From JBBDNC01 sp040877875 (GTDB lineage: Bacteria > Bacteroidota > Rhodothermia > Balneolales > Balneolaceae), in the NCBI GenBank assembly GCA_040877875.1, contig JBBDNC010000079.1, positions 1 to 26,015 on the forward strand: a stretch of DNA of 26,015 nt, read 5' to 3'. The notes beneath the pieces are model-generated. The model ran no database searches, was not told the origin of the DNA, and saw nothing but the letters and a program-made list of their open reading frames with translations. This document shows, in pieces, positions 14,172-22,065 of the stretch (its first letter is position 1; every line of letters begins with the position of its first letter). The translations under genes and the position numbers were made by a program.

Positions 14172-15161
14172 TTAATCAAAGGTGAAAGGATACCCGCTAA
14201 TCTGAAAGCTTATTTCGTTTTCATCCGTATCAAAGCCAACCTGGAAGTCAAGATGTAGTTTATGAGAGTACAATCGGCATTTTGGAAGCCCAAGTCCCAT
14301 TTGCAGGGCTTTGGTAGAATAGAACGGTAGAAATATCCGTTTTAAATTCTCTTCCGGGAAATTCATCAATGTGTTCCTTACTTCAATGATCCCTTCATTA
14401 TGAAATTTAACCCAAACTTTTTTCTCATTTGTCTCCGGAGAAGCTTCGAGGCCGTTTCTTATCAATTCAATGACGATTTTTCGCAGGATGAAAAAGTCTG
14501 AATGAAATTCAACGGGATCCTCCGGCTTGGATATGGAGATTCGACGGATTTCGTCTTCATTAAAATTTTCAAAAATGGAAAGAATGAATGAATTGAGTGA
14601 AAACGTTGAATTTTCTATGGAAACGGGTGTGGCAAATTCTTCAATTTGATTCAACAGTTGAAAGGATTGGTCAAGACCTTTCTCCATTTTTGACAGGTAA
14701 CTTGTTGAAGGCTCTTCTTTTGGGGTGAACTGTTCCATGAACATCTCTAAATATCCATGAGACCCTGTCAAAGGAGATCGAAACTGATGGACAAATTTTT
14801 CAGCCATCTCCATGTAAGAATGAAGCATGGGTGGATCAAGGGTATCACTCAGTGGGTTGAGAGTGATTTTCCTATAAACAGAATCGTTGAGGCTGACAGT
14901 TTCTTTCTGCAAAATATATAGTTGACCCGATTTTTTTGAAATACATATAGATTCCTCCTCACCGTAATATTTAAAATGGTCATGGAAACGAGTCGGTTTC
15001 CATCCGCTTATTAAATCTTCAAAATACTTCAAAGCCTTTCTGTTGGCATAAACAATCTTTTGTGACTGGTTTTCCAACAAGATTGGTTTATCAACCAAAT
15101 CCAACGGCTTTGCTAAATTTAAGTTCATCTCAATTTTACTTTGGACCTCTTTCAGCTTCAA
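14172..15161 (-). CDS. PAS-domain sensor histidine kinase, FlrB/FleS-like
   Basis: Soluble two-component kinase with no membrane segment. A PAS-like domain covers about 20-105 (IVYANRKALKYFEDLISGW). The phosphoacceptor box is FVHQFRSPLTG, with H125; the H-Q-x-R-(S/T)-P-L form is typical of the flagellar kinases FlrB and FleS. The ATPase part has an N-box (ELIRNGLEAS, N236), FLPFYSTK (278-285) and a G2 box MGLGLP (288-293). The G1 box is unusual: where DxGxG is expected the sequence is VRNTLMN (261-267). The gene diverges from the flagellar operon, whose promoter looks sigma-54 dependent, so it probably phosphorylates an NtrC-type activator not in the window. The start is TTG at 15161; ATG at 15128 is an alternative. 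Confidence 0.8.
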   Translation of the reverse strand: MKLKEVQSKIEMNLNLAKPLDLVDKPILLENQSQKIVYANRKALKYFEDLISGWKPTRFHDHFKYYGEEESICISKKSGQLYILQKETVSLNDSVYRKITLNPLSDTLDPPMLHSYMEMAEKFVHQFRSPLTGSHGYLEMFMEQFTPKEEPSTSYLSKMEKGLDQSFQLLNQIEEFATPVSIENSTFSLNSFILSIFENFNEDEIRRISISKPEDPVEFHSDFFILRKIVIELIRNGLEASPETNEKKVWVKFHNEGIIEVRNTLMNFPEENLKRIFLPFYSTKALQMGLGLPKCRLYSHKLHLDFQVGFDTDENEISFQISGYPFTFD

Positions 15162-15367
15162 CTTGTCGATCTATTATCCAACTATTTTTTTTCTATTCTA
15201 TTATCGTCCAATGCCATAAATATAATTTCCGATAATTCAGACAAATAGCAAAAAAGTCTACCAATATAAGCCCTCTGTTTTAGATTTTCATCCTTTCAAA
15301 CAAGTATTTCCTCTCTTATCGGTTCACTTCAGTCAAATCTAAACATTTAATTTGTGATAGCTTTTCC

Positions 15368-15380
15368 TTTCCGGCGGAAA
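15368..15380. promoter_or_regulatory. Candidate enhancer-binding-protein site
   Basis: TTTCCG-G-CGGAAA is a perfect inverted repeat centred about 96 bp upstream of the start point implied by the sigma-54 promoter, within the usual range for NtrC-type activators such as FlrC/FleR. Confidence 0.4.
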
Positions 15381-15443
15381 AATTTACCTGTCGGGTTAGC
15401 CGGTTTCTCCCGTTTAAAGCTTTTTGGTGTGTAATGGGCCCTA

Positions 15444-15459
15444 TGGCATGTGAGTTGCA
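15444..15459 (+). promoter_or_regulatory. Sigma-54 (RpoN) promoter of the flagellar operon
   Basis: TGGCATGTGAGTTGCA matches the -24/-12 consensus TGGCACG-N4-TTGCA at 11 of 12 defined positions, with the invariant GG (15445-15446) and GC (15457-15458) at the required spacing. Transcription would begin near 15470, leaving a leader of about 138 nt before flgB. Confidence 0.75.
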
Positions 15460-15537
15460 TCTACGTACACTACAAGAAAATGTTAAAAGTGGATCCTTAT
15501 TGTTCGATGGATGGTTTCTCAGTCCATTAACAGGTGT

Positions 15538-15589
15538 TTAACCTCTGTAGTATAGGTTAATGTGTAAACAGGATCCGTTCAATTGAACG
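15538..15589 (+). promoter_or_regulatory. Inverted repeats in the flgB leader
   Basis: TTAACCT-N9-AGGTTAA (15538-15560) and the perfect 14-bp palindrome CGTTCAATTGAACG (15576-15589) lie in the predicted 5' leader. The second ends just before the AGGTAAG ribosome binding site. They could be RNA hairpins affecting translation or binding sites for a regulator. Confidence 0.4.
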
Positions 15590-15607
15590 AAAACCAGGTA
15601 AGTAAAC

Positions 15608-15958
15608 ATGAAATTGATCGACAACCCTCACACACGGATTCTGGCAAAAATGATGGATGTCTATTCCCTGAGGAATAAGATTACTTCTGCTAACATTGCC
15701 AATATTGATACCCCGGGTTATCGAAAATCGTCCGTGAAATTTGAAGAGATGCTTGCAGAGCATTTGGAATCAGGCCGAAATGGCAAGGATTCGATTGATA
15801 ACCTTCAGCCATCCATCGAATCCCATGATGAAAAGCCGGTTTTAGAGGAAGAGCTCTTGGAAATGGCAGATACTCAGATGCGTGTACAATTGACTGCCCG
15901 GGCACTCAGACATAATTATGAACAATTACGAATGGGTATTGTGGGCCGTACGGGATGA
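15608..15958 (+). CDS. flgB: Flagellar basal-body proximal rod protein FlgB
   Basis: Proximal rod subunit linking the MS ring to the distal rod, exported through the flagellar type III apparatus. The rod-family N-terminal motif is clear: MMDVYSLRNKITSANIANID followed by TPGYR at about residues 36-40. The C-terminus (QLTARALRHNYEQLRMGIVG) forms the matching helix. Length (116 aa) is near the lower end for FlgB. AGGTAAG precedes the ATG. It is the first gene of the flagellar operon and follows the sigma-54 promoter. Unusually for this operon type, a 176-bp gap separates it from flgC. Confidence 0.95.
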   Translation: MKLIDNPHTRILAKMMDVYSLRNKITSANIANIDTPGYRKSSVKFEEMLAEHLESGRNGKDSIDNLQPSIESHDEKPVLEEELLEMADTQMRVQLTARALRHNYEQLRMGIVGRTG

Positions 15959-15981
15959 TCGTTTAGGTGGGAAAGAGAAGG

Positions 15982-16071
15982 ATGAATGTCGATCTGGAAG
16001 CAAAAGGATATTTGTTTGCCAAATTGTTCCCCGGCAGTTTGCCGAGGGGTGTCGTGATATATACACAATAA
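15982..16071 (+). CDS. Possible 29-aa ORF in the flgB-flgC gap
   Basis: ATG at 15982, preceded by GAGAAGG, opens 29 codons (MNVDLEAKGYLF... to TAA at 16069-16071). It could be a small peptide or leader. The same DNA also contains a stem-loop (16029-16049), which may be the real feature. No homology is recognised. Confidence 0.2.
   Translation: MNVDLEAKGYLFAKLFPGSLPRGVVIYTQ
16029..16049 (+). other. Stem-loop between flgB and flgC
   Basis: CCCCGGCA-GTT-TGCC-GA-GGGG forms an 8-bp stem with a 2-nt bulge and a 3-nt loop. No U-run follows, so it is not a typical terminator. It could stabilise or process the mRNA between flgB and flgC. Confidence 0.4.
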
Positions 16072-16134
16072 TAGATGAGTATAAATTGAAAATGTAATTT
16101 CTGAGATTCATCGGAAAAGATTAACAGGTAGAAT

Positions 16135-16620
16135 ATGGATCGATTTTTTTCAGTCTTTAAAACTTCCGGGAATGCTCTGGCGATCCAGAGGAGACGGGTT
16201 CAAATAGCCTCGGAAAATCTGGCGAATTCACGAACGACGGAAACCGGGAATGGGCCCTATAAACCTAAACGATTACATCTGAGCCAGCCTGAAGAGGCAG
16301 GATTCAGAAGGACTTTACTGAATAGTGTGTTGAAAATGAGGACTGTAAATGATTTGCACAGGGAGGAGCCTGAAATCGAGCAACAGTTACAGGAAACCGT
16401 AAATCTGGCTCCATCAGCAAGTACTGTGGAAGAAAACCGGTTTCGATATGAATATGATCCGGGTCACCCGGATGCGGATGAAAACGGAATGGTACGGTAC
16501 CCGGACATTGACATGGTTGAGGAGATGACAAATTTGGTCAGTGCAAACCGTCTCTATGAAGCAAATCTGAGTGTAATTGAAGCCGAAAAAGAAATCATAA
16601 AAAGGTCGTTTGAAATCTGA
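16135..16620 (+). CDS. flgC: Flagellar basal-body rod protein FlgC
   Basis: Second proximal rod subunit. The N-terminus has FFSVFKTSGNALAIQRRRVQIASENLANSRTT in place of the usual ANxANxxTP motif, with GPYKPKR after it. The C-terminus carries the FlgC signature VRYPDIDMVEEMTNLVSANRLYEANLSV and ends in the IKRSFEI helix. Length (161 aa) is slightly longer than typical. AGGT precedes the ATG. Its TGA shares one base with the ATG of the next small gene (TGATG), suggesting translational coupling. Confidence 0.94.
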   Translation: MDRFFSVFKTSGNALAIQRRRVQIASENLANSRTTETGNGPYKPKRLHLSQPEEAGFRRTLLNSVLKMRTVNDLHREEPEIEQQLQETVNLAPSASTVEENRFRYEYDPGHPDADENGMVRYPDIDMVEEMTNLVSANRLYEANLSVIEAEKEIIKRSFEI

Positions 16621-16865
16621 TGGATAACCAAATTTCTTCATTTCATTCCGGAAAAACACGATTAAAAGGATTTACACAAGGGTTTGAAAAACCTTCCCTG
16701 CCGGATAAAGATTCAAATACAAATTCGAAATTAATTAAAAAACCTGCTGAGCATAGATCCCTGCCGCGTGAGGAACCTGTTCAAATGCAGGTATATCAAC
16801 AAAACGGAAGGGTATCCAATACGGGCCCGTCTGAGACTGGTAGAAATGTAGACATGAAAATTTGA
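16620..16865 (+). CDS. Unknown 81-aa protein in the flagellar operon
   Basis: Not recognised. The start overlaps the flgC stop (TGATG), a strong sign of real translation in the operon. The protein is hydrophilic and low in hydrophobic residues, rich in Ser, Lys, Gln, Asn and Pro (for example LPDKDSNTNSKLIKKPAEHR), with no helix or membrane segment expected; it looks disordered. Such a chain could be an export substrate, chaperone-like linker or small regulator, but nothing in sequence decides this. It ends 35 bp before fliE, where AAGGAG provides a fresh RBS. Alternatively the reading frame is only a spacer with no function. Confidence 0.55.
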   Translation: MDNQISSFHSGKTRLKGFTQGFEKPSLPDKDSNTNSKLIKKPAEHRSLPREEPVQMQVYQQNGRVSNTGPSETGRNVDMKI

Positions 16866-16900
16866 GGATTAAGACCCCTAACCGACTATAAGGAGCTCTC

Positions 16901-17227
16901 ATGGCCATCGAACCCATTTCAATTCAACAATTACAATCATTAAGGCAAGACCCTCAAAATGAAGGACTGGGGGAGCTGCGGCACCTGGACATTTCAGAGA
17001 TTGACGATCGTTCATTTTCCGATATGATTAAAGATGCGATTCAATCCGTCGATGGAATGCAAAAAGCTACGGATCAAAATGTAGAAGCCGTATTGGCAGG
17101 GAAAGCAGAAAACATTCATGAAGTCATGATTGCCATGGAAAAATCTCAACTGAGTTTTCAGCTAATGGTCGAAGTTCGAAACCGGGTTGTGGAAACCTAT
17201 CAGGAACTCAGCAGGATGCAGATTTAA
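16901..17227 (+). CDS. fliE: Flagellar hook-basal body protein FliE
   Basis: Small protein joining the MS ring to the proximal rod and the first export substrate. The conserved C-terminal half is clear: SFSDMIKDAIQSVDGMQKAT, then GKAENIHEVMIAMEKSQLSF and QLMVEVRNRVVETYQELSRMQI, which ends the protein as usual. Length (108 aa) is standard. AAGGAG lies seven bases before the ATG and fixes the start. It sits upstream of fliF, as in most operons of this order. Confidence 0.95.
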   Translation: MAIEPISIQQLQSLRQDPQNEGLGELRHLDISEIDDRSFSDMIKDAIQSVDGMQKATDQNVEAVLAGKAENIHEVMIAMEKSQLSFQLMVEVRNRVVETYQELSRMQI

Positions 17228-17278
17228 ACCCACTTAATCACTCATCAATCACCTGGTCTCTCATTTTAATTCAATTCA

Positions 17279-18913
17279 ATGGCTCGATTTTTCACAAATT
17301 TTAAAAATTTCTTTCAACCTCTGAATGGGGCTCAACGTACACTTTTTGTCCTGTTTTCAGTCGGTTTGTTGTTGATGATCAGTCTTATGTTCTATTGGAT
17401 TCTCAGGCCGAATTATACCCTTTTATTCGGATCGCTATCTCCTGAGTCCGCCCAGGAAATTGTTGAGGAACTACAGTCAACAGGGATTGATTACGAACTT
17501 GATGACAGTGGCAGGTCGATCCGGGTACCGCGTGACAGAGTCTACGATCTTCGATTGAAGTTTGCTGCGGACGGGGTTACAGGTTCCGACTACCAGGGGT
17601 ATGAGCTTTTTGATCAAAACTCTCTGGGCATGACTGATTTCATGCAGAGACTGAACCAAAAACGGGCACTGGAGGGAGAGCTTTCAAGAACCATCAGTAA
17701 TTTGTCACAGGTTGAAGCCTCGCGAATCCATATCGTCTTGCCCGATCGTTCTCCATTTCAGGAAACGACCGTTGAACCGTCCGCTTCGGTAATATTAAAT
17801 CTTAAACGGGGACAAAAACTTGATAAGGGGCAAATAGAAGGTATCGGATCGTTAATTGCCGGGAGTGTGGAAGGACTGGCTGTTGAAAATGTGGTCATCC
17901 TTGACCAGTTGGGAAACCGAATCTCGGAGAATGTATTGGTGAGTGAGGATGCCTATGCCAGTTCCGCTCAAATGAAGGTCCGTAAGGATATGGAAGCCTA
18001 TCTGACTGAGAAAGCTCAAACGATGCTCGACAGGGTTCTCGGTCCGGGAAATAGTATTGTAAGAGTCTCAACCGAACACAACTTTGACCGCATTGTCCGG
18101 GAGTCAAATTTAATAGATCCGGAAAGCAGGATTATCATTTCAGAAGAGAGAAGAACGTCTACAAATACGGACCAAAACAGGGAAGCTGTTTCCAACGATG
18201 GACAGATAGATCCTTTTGTGACCAATACGAGAGAAGATGAGTCAAGTGTTCAGGTGAGAAACTATGAGGTCAATAAAACTCACGAACAACAGGAAAATGT
18301 AGTCGGTGAAATTACCCGAATCAGTGCCTCGTTATTGTTAAATTACAAATCTGAAGCGGTCGATGCCGATGGAGAGAACGCTGCGGAGGCCGTTGAAACC
18401 CAAGAAACCCCTTATACGGCTGAAGAAATTGAGGATATAAGAAATACTTTAAAAGGTGCCCTCGGGATTGTCGAAGAAAGGGGAGATGAAGTCGCCGTAA
18501 CTCAAATTCGATTTAAAGACCCTTATGTTATTGATACCGGACCGGATATTTGGGGCCCCCTGATGCCGGCTTCCGAGATCATACGATATGTATTTCTGGC
18601 CGTTGGCATGATTGTATTTTCATGGCTGATATACAGGCTCTCCAAAAATTTCAGTATCGATTACGATCCGCTGATTGCCGATCCGCAGAATACAGGAGAA
18701 AGACTGGAAGGAATGGCGGATAGAAACTACCTGGACAGAAAGAGCTCTGAGGATGAAGATGAAGACTTATACGGACAAAAGTTGAGTGAAGATGCCAGGA
18801 GAAAACTCAATTCCGAGAAGAAGAGGAGTGAGGAGATTACCAAATTTATCAATGACAATACACATGAAGCGGCAGCTCTGGTACGAACCATGATCAATCA
18901 ACCGTCAGTTTAA
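17279..18913 (+). CDS. fliF: Flagellar MS-ring protein FliF
   Basis: Inner-membrane ring that anchors the rod and the C-ring. Transmembrane helix 1 is at about 21-42 (TLFVLFSVGLLLMISLMFYW) and helix 2 at about 433-455 (IRYVFLAVGMIVFSWLIYRL). The periplasmic ring-building part includes the YLRFAADG-like segment DLRLKFAADGV, the MTDFMQRLNQKRALEGELSR motif and SRIHIVLPDRSPF. The C-terminal cytoplasmic tail ends with a helix (EEITKFINDNTHEAAALVRT) that should bind FliG. Length (544 aa) is normal. No Shine-Dalgarno sequence precedes the ATG; it lies 51 bp after fliE. Confidence 0.96.
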   Translation: MARFFTNFKNFFQPLNGAQRTLFVLFSVGLLLMISLMFYWILRPNYTLLFGSLSPESAQEIVEELQSTGIDYELDDSGRSIRVPRDRVYDLRLKFAADGVTGSDYQGYELFDQNSLGMTDFMQRLNQKRALEGELSRTISNLSQVEASRIHIVLPDRSPFQETTVEPSASVILNLKRGQKLDKGQIEGIGSLIAGSVEGLAVENVVILDQLGNRISENVLVSEDAYASSAQMKVRKDMEAYLTEKAQTMLDRVLGPGNSIVRVSTEHNFDRIVRESNLIDPESRIIISEERRTSTNTDQNREAVSNDGQIDPFVTNTREDESSVQVRNYEVNKTHEQQENVVGEITRISASLLLNYKSEAVDADGENAAEAVETQETPYTAEEIEDIRNTLKGALGIVEERGDEVAVTQIRFKDPYVIDTGPDIWGPLMPASEIIRYVFLAVGMIVFSWLIYRLSKNFSIDYDPLIADPQNTGERLEGMADRNYLDRKSSEDEDEDLYGQKLSEDARRKLNSEKKRSEEITKFINDNTHEAAALVRTMINQPSV

Positions 18914-18930
18914 CCGAACCACATTGAATA

Positions 18931-19989
18931 ATGAGTAAAGTTATAGACAAAGTGCAACAAGAGGCTCAGGGTGATGAGACGATCGAGAGCTCCCTGGAAT
19001 TGTCCGGAGTAGAAAAAGGGGCGGTTCTTTTGATCTCTTTGGGAGTTGAAAAAGCTTCAAAAATTCTGAAAGAACTGAATGATTTGGAAGTTGAAAAAAT
19101 AACGAAAGCCGTCTCGGAAATGAGAAATGTCAGCTCAGTAGTTGTCGACAATGTAGTCGATGAATATTACAAGTTGATGAAGGAAAAAAAGTATCTGCTT
19201 GAAGGTGGACATGATATTGCCAAGAATTTTCTGGAACAGGCAAAGGGGAAGCATCAGGCGGATGAAATGCTCAGAAAATTCGAGGCAGAGAAGGGAAGGG
19301 ATGCCTTCAGTATTATTCAGAACAGCGACATTGAAAACATTGTCCATTTTATGGAAAGCGAGCATCCACAGATTGCGGCGGTCATTCTTTCTCATCTGAA
19401 AATGACAAAGTCAGCCGAAATTCTTGCTCAACTTTCAGAAGAGTTTCAAAGTGAGGTGGCCTTCAGAATGGCCAGATTGGGCAAGGTATCCAGTGAGGTT
19501 GTTGAAGAACTCTCAGAAGTTATCAAAGAACAACTGGGAAGTGATTATACGGAACTTAACCATATTCATAAGGGAGCCTCAGCCGTTGCCGGAATCCTGA
19601 ACGAGACGGATATTGCTACGGAAAGACAGGTGCTTGAGAACATCGAAAATGTCGATCCGGAACTCGCCAAAGAGATAAAAGAACAGATGTTCCTCTTTGA
19701 GGATATCCTTGAACTGGATGACAGAACCATGCAGATTATTGTCACCAAACTGGATAAACAGGATATGGTGGTTGGCCTGAAGGGTGTAGACGATGAGTTG
19801 AAAGAGTTCTTCTTGTCCAACATGTCAAGCAGAGCAAAGGATATATTGCTGGACGACCTGGAAACGGTAGGTCCTGTTCACGTGAAACAGGTTGAAGAAG
19901 CTCAGCAAAATATTGTGAAGACGATAAAAGAGCTGGATCAGGAAGGAAAGATCTCTATTCGAAGTCAATCAGATCAAATTATTGAGTAA
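18931..19989 (+). CDS. fliG: Flagellar motor switch protein FliG
   Basis: C-ring protein that meets the stator and generates torque. The N-terminal FliF-binding domain (about 20-110) starts with LSGVEKGAVLLISLGVEKASKIL. The middle domain has the EHPQ motif (about 144-147, in SEHPQIAAVILSHL). The C-terminal domain carries the charged torque helix around DELKEFFLSNMSSRAKDILLDDLE and then GPVHVKQVEEAQQNIV. Length (352 aa) is slightly longer than many. Its stop codon is followed directly by the fliH ATG. Confidence 0.96.
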   Translation: MSKVIDKVQQEAQGDETIESSLELSGVEKGAVLLISLGVEKASKILKELNDLEVEKITKAVSEMRNVSSVVVDNVVDEYYKLMKEKKYLLEGGHDIAKNFLEQAKGKHQADEMLRKFEAEKGRDAFSIIQNSDIENIVHFMESEHPQIAAVILSHLKMTKSAEILAQLSEEFQSEVAFRMARLGKVSSEVVEELSEVIKEQLGSDYTELNHIHKGASAVAGILNETDIATERQVLENIENVDPELAKEIKEQMFLFEDILELDDRTMQIIVTKLDKQDMVVGLKGVDDELKEFFLSNMSSRAKDILLDDLETVGPVHVKQVEEAQQNIVKTIKELDQEGKISIRSQSDQIIE

Positions 19990-20691
19990 ATGGCTGAACT
20001 CGTAACAAATATCAAGTCCAAAAGGATCAAAATGAATTACGATTCATTGTTTCAGGGTACGCTGGTTGAAAGTGATCAGGATTCACACGAATCCGGACAA
20101 AGCCAGATGATTACTCAAAGTGAGTTTGAAGAACTATTGGATCGTTATAAAAAGGAGTGGGCGGAAAAACAGGAAGCATTACTTGAACAAGAAAAGGAGA
20201 AGTCCTTTCAGAAAGGATATCAGAAAGGAAGCAGCCAAACAAACAAGAAGATACAGAACACTTCAGAGGCTGTGCTGAATGCCTTTAATGAGATCGAGAA
20301 GAAAGTAAATCAGCTCATGACCGAAGTGAAACCGCAAATAGCCGAAATGATTTTCGACATTGCGGAGAGAATTATTGAACACCCGATTGTCAATGAAAGC
20401 ATGCATCAACGCGTCCGGCAACAAATCGACCGGGTGATCGACCAGATTAGCGACAATCTGAATATCAGAGTGGAGGTGTCCTCAGATGAATTTGAGCTGA
20501 TTAAAGAATTGCTGGAGTCCAGAATGAGCTCGGAACATATCACACTCACTTCATCGGATCATTTACAACCTGGAGAATTTATCGTTGATACAAACCGGGA
20601 AAAGATTGTGAAGAAGTTCAAAAAAAGTCTGAACGATTTCAGGGAATCTGTAACATTTACGGACCTGGAACCGGATGATACGGAAAAATAA
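19990..20691 (+). CDS. fliH: Flagellar assembly protein FliH
   Basis: Stator-like regulator of the export ATPase FliI, binding it at the cytoplasmic face of the export gate. The N-terminal half is a long charged coiled coil (about 40-100), with EEWAEKQ-type heptads and a KGYQKG segment typical of FliH. The C-terminal globular part (about 110-215) includes IADMIFD-like IAEMIFDIAERIIEH and the LQPGEFIVDTNREKIV strand pair. Length (233 aa) is normal. It starts with no gap after fliG and is followed by fliI after 3 nt, so translation is likely coupled. Confidence 0.87.
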   Translation: MAELVTNIKSKRIKMNYDSLFQGTLVESDQDSHESGQSQMITQSEFEELLDRYKKEWAEKQEALLEQEKEKSFQKGYQKGSSQTNKKIQNTSEAVLNAFNEIEKKVNQLMTEVKPQIAEMIFDIAERIIEHPIVNESMHQRVRQQIDRVIDQISDNLNIRVEVSSDEFELIKELLESRMSSEHITLTSSDHLQPGEFIVDTNREKIVKKFKKSLNDFRESVTFTDLEPDDTEK

Positions 20692-20694
20692 CCC

Positions 20695-22065
20695 ATGATC
20701 TTACACGCTTACATAGAAGAAATTTCAGAGCGCCTCGATGAGGTGGATATCCGTCCGAAGTGGTTCGGAAAGGTATCTTCTGTTATCGGTACGGTCATCG
20801 AGGCTACCGGGCTTCATGCTTCTGTGGGGGAACTTCATATCATCCATTCGGCTACCGGTTCGAAAATCCGTGCTGAAGTCATAGGCATAAAAAATAACCG
20901 TACCCTGATGATGCCGCTGGACAGGGTGGAGGGAATCAAGTCGGGATGCCTGGTTGAATCCACTCCTAAATCAATGAGTATCAAAGTATCCGGTTCGTTA
21001 CTGGGTCGTATCATTGATGCTAATGGGATACCGATCGACGGACTTGGTCCTCTAACCCGATGCAAGGACTATCCGGTTCATAATGATCCACCGGGACCGA
21101 TGGAGCGAAAAAACATAGATTCGGTTTTAACCACTGGCATCCGGGCAATCGATGCATTTTTAACGGTCGGACTTGGACAGAGAATGGGAATATTTGCAGG
21201 CTCGGGAGTCGGGAAAAGTACACTGATGGGGGCGATTGCCAAACGATCGGAAGCGGACGTAAATGTGATTGCACTGATTGGTGAAAGGGGCCGTGAAGTA
21301 AAAGAATTTATCGATGATTCGCTCGGTGAAGAAGGATTGAAAAAATCCGTGGTTGTTGCAACGACCTCGGATAAAGCGGCAATGAGCCGGGTAAAGGCTG
21401 CATATACCGCCTCCGCTGTTGCCGAATATTTCAGGGATCAAGGCAAAAATGTTGTACTGATGATGGATTCGGTCACCCGGGTTGCAATGGCTCAGCGTGA
21501 AATCGGGCTTGCATCCGGCGAACCTCCGACCACCAAGGGTTATACTCCGAGTGTTTTTGCACTTCTCCCGCAAATTCTCGAACGGGCCGGACGAACCCGG
21601 AAAGGGAGTATCACCGGCCTCTATACGGTATTGGTGGATAATGATGATATGAATGAACCGATTGCCGATGCTGTCCGCTCCATTCTCGACGGACATATCG
21701 TGCTTTCGAGAAATCTTGCACATAAAAATCACTATCCGGCAATTAATGTATTAATGAGTGTTTCCAGGATTATGAACCAGGTGGTTGAGCCGGACAAAAT
21801 ATCCCTTTCCCGAAAAGCAAGGGAACTGCTTGCTGTATATGATGAGGCGGAAGATTTGATCAGTATAGGGGCATATTCGAAAGGGTCGAGCCCGAAGATT
21901 GATGAGGCCATGAGCAAGATTGATGCCCTGAACGATTTTCTCAAACAGGATCAACCCCTGGATCCTGACGAAAATATTTGGAGTAGACTTGAAACCATAC
22001 TGAACAGTCCTGTCGGCAACGAGAAACAGGGGAATCGTATGAATCAGACCGGGCTGATGAGATGA
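20695..22065 (+). CDS. fliI: Flagellum-specific ATPase FliI
   Basis: Hexameric ATPase of the flagellar type III export apparatus, related to F1-beta. Walker A GSGVGKST is at about 169-176 and the Walker B region VVLMMDSVTRVAMAQREIGL at about 252-271. The FliI/YscN signature GEPPTTKGYTPSVFALLPQI follows. The catalytic Glu is in IALIGERGREVKEF. Length (456 aa) fits. Its last bases overlap the fliJ start as ATGA. Confidence 0.96.
   Translation: MILHAYIEEISERLDEVDIRPKWFGKVSSVIGTVIEATGLHASVGELHIIHSATGSKIRAEVIGIKNNRTLMMPLDRVEGIKSGCLVESTPKSMSIKVSGSLLGRIIDANGIPIDGLGPLTRCKDYPVHNDPPGPMERKNIDSVLTTGIRAIDAFLTVGLGQRMGIFAGSGVGKSTLMGAIAKRSEADVNVIALIGERGREVKEFIDDSLGEEGLKKSVVVATTSDKAAMSRVKAAYTASAVAEYFRDQGKNVVLMMDSVTRVAMAQREIGLASGEPPTTKGYTPSVFALLPQILERAGRTRKGSITGLYTVLVDNDDMNEPIADAVRSILDGHIVLSRNLAHKNHYPAINVLMSVSRIMNQVVEPDKISLSRKARELLAVYDEAEDLISIGAYSKGSSPKIDEAMSKIDALNDFLKQDQPLDPDENIWSRLETILNSPVGNEKQGNRMNQTGLMR

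Larger units (their letters stand above)
15162..15607. other. Divergent regulatory region upstream of flgB (446 bp)
   Basis: Separates the kinase gene (minus) from flgB (plus). It contains a sigma-54 promoter, an upstream palindrome and a leader with two strong inverted repeats, all listed separately. No coding sequence is seen. Confidence 0.7.

Noticed and set aside
15224..15236. CCGATAAT, like the -10 of a sigma-28 promoter
   Set aside because: No TAAAGTTT-like -35 lies 11 nt upstream, and a better sigma-54 promoter is present nearer flgB.
15240..15262. Minus-strand TGG...TTTTTTGC as a sigma-54 promoter for the kinase gene
   Set aside because: GG and GC are one base too far apart and the -24 box is poor; sigma-54 spacing is strict.
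21160..21732. 190-codon minus-strand open frame
   Set aside because: Antisense to fliI, which is unambiguous; no RBS or domain supports it.
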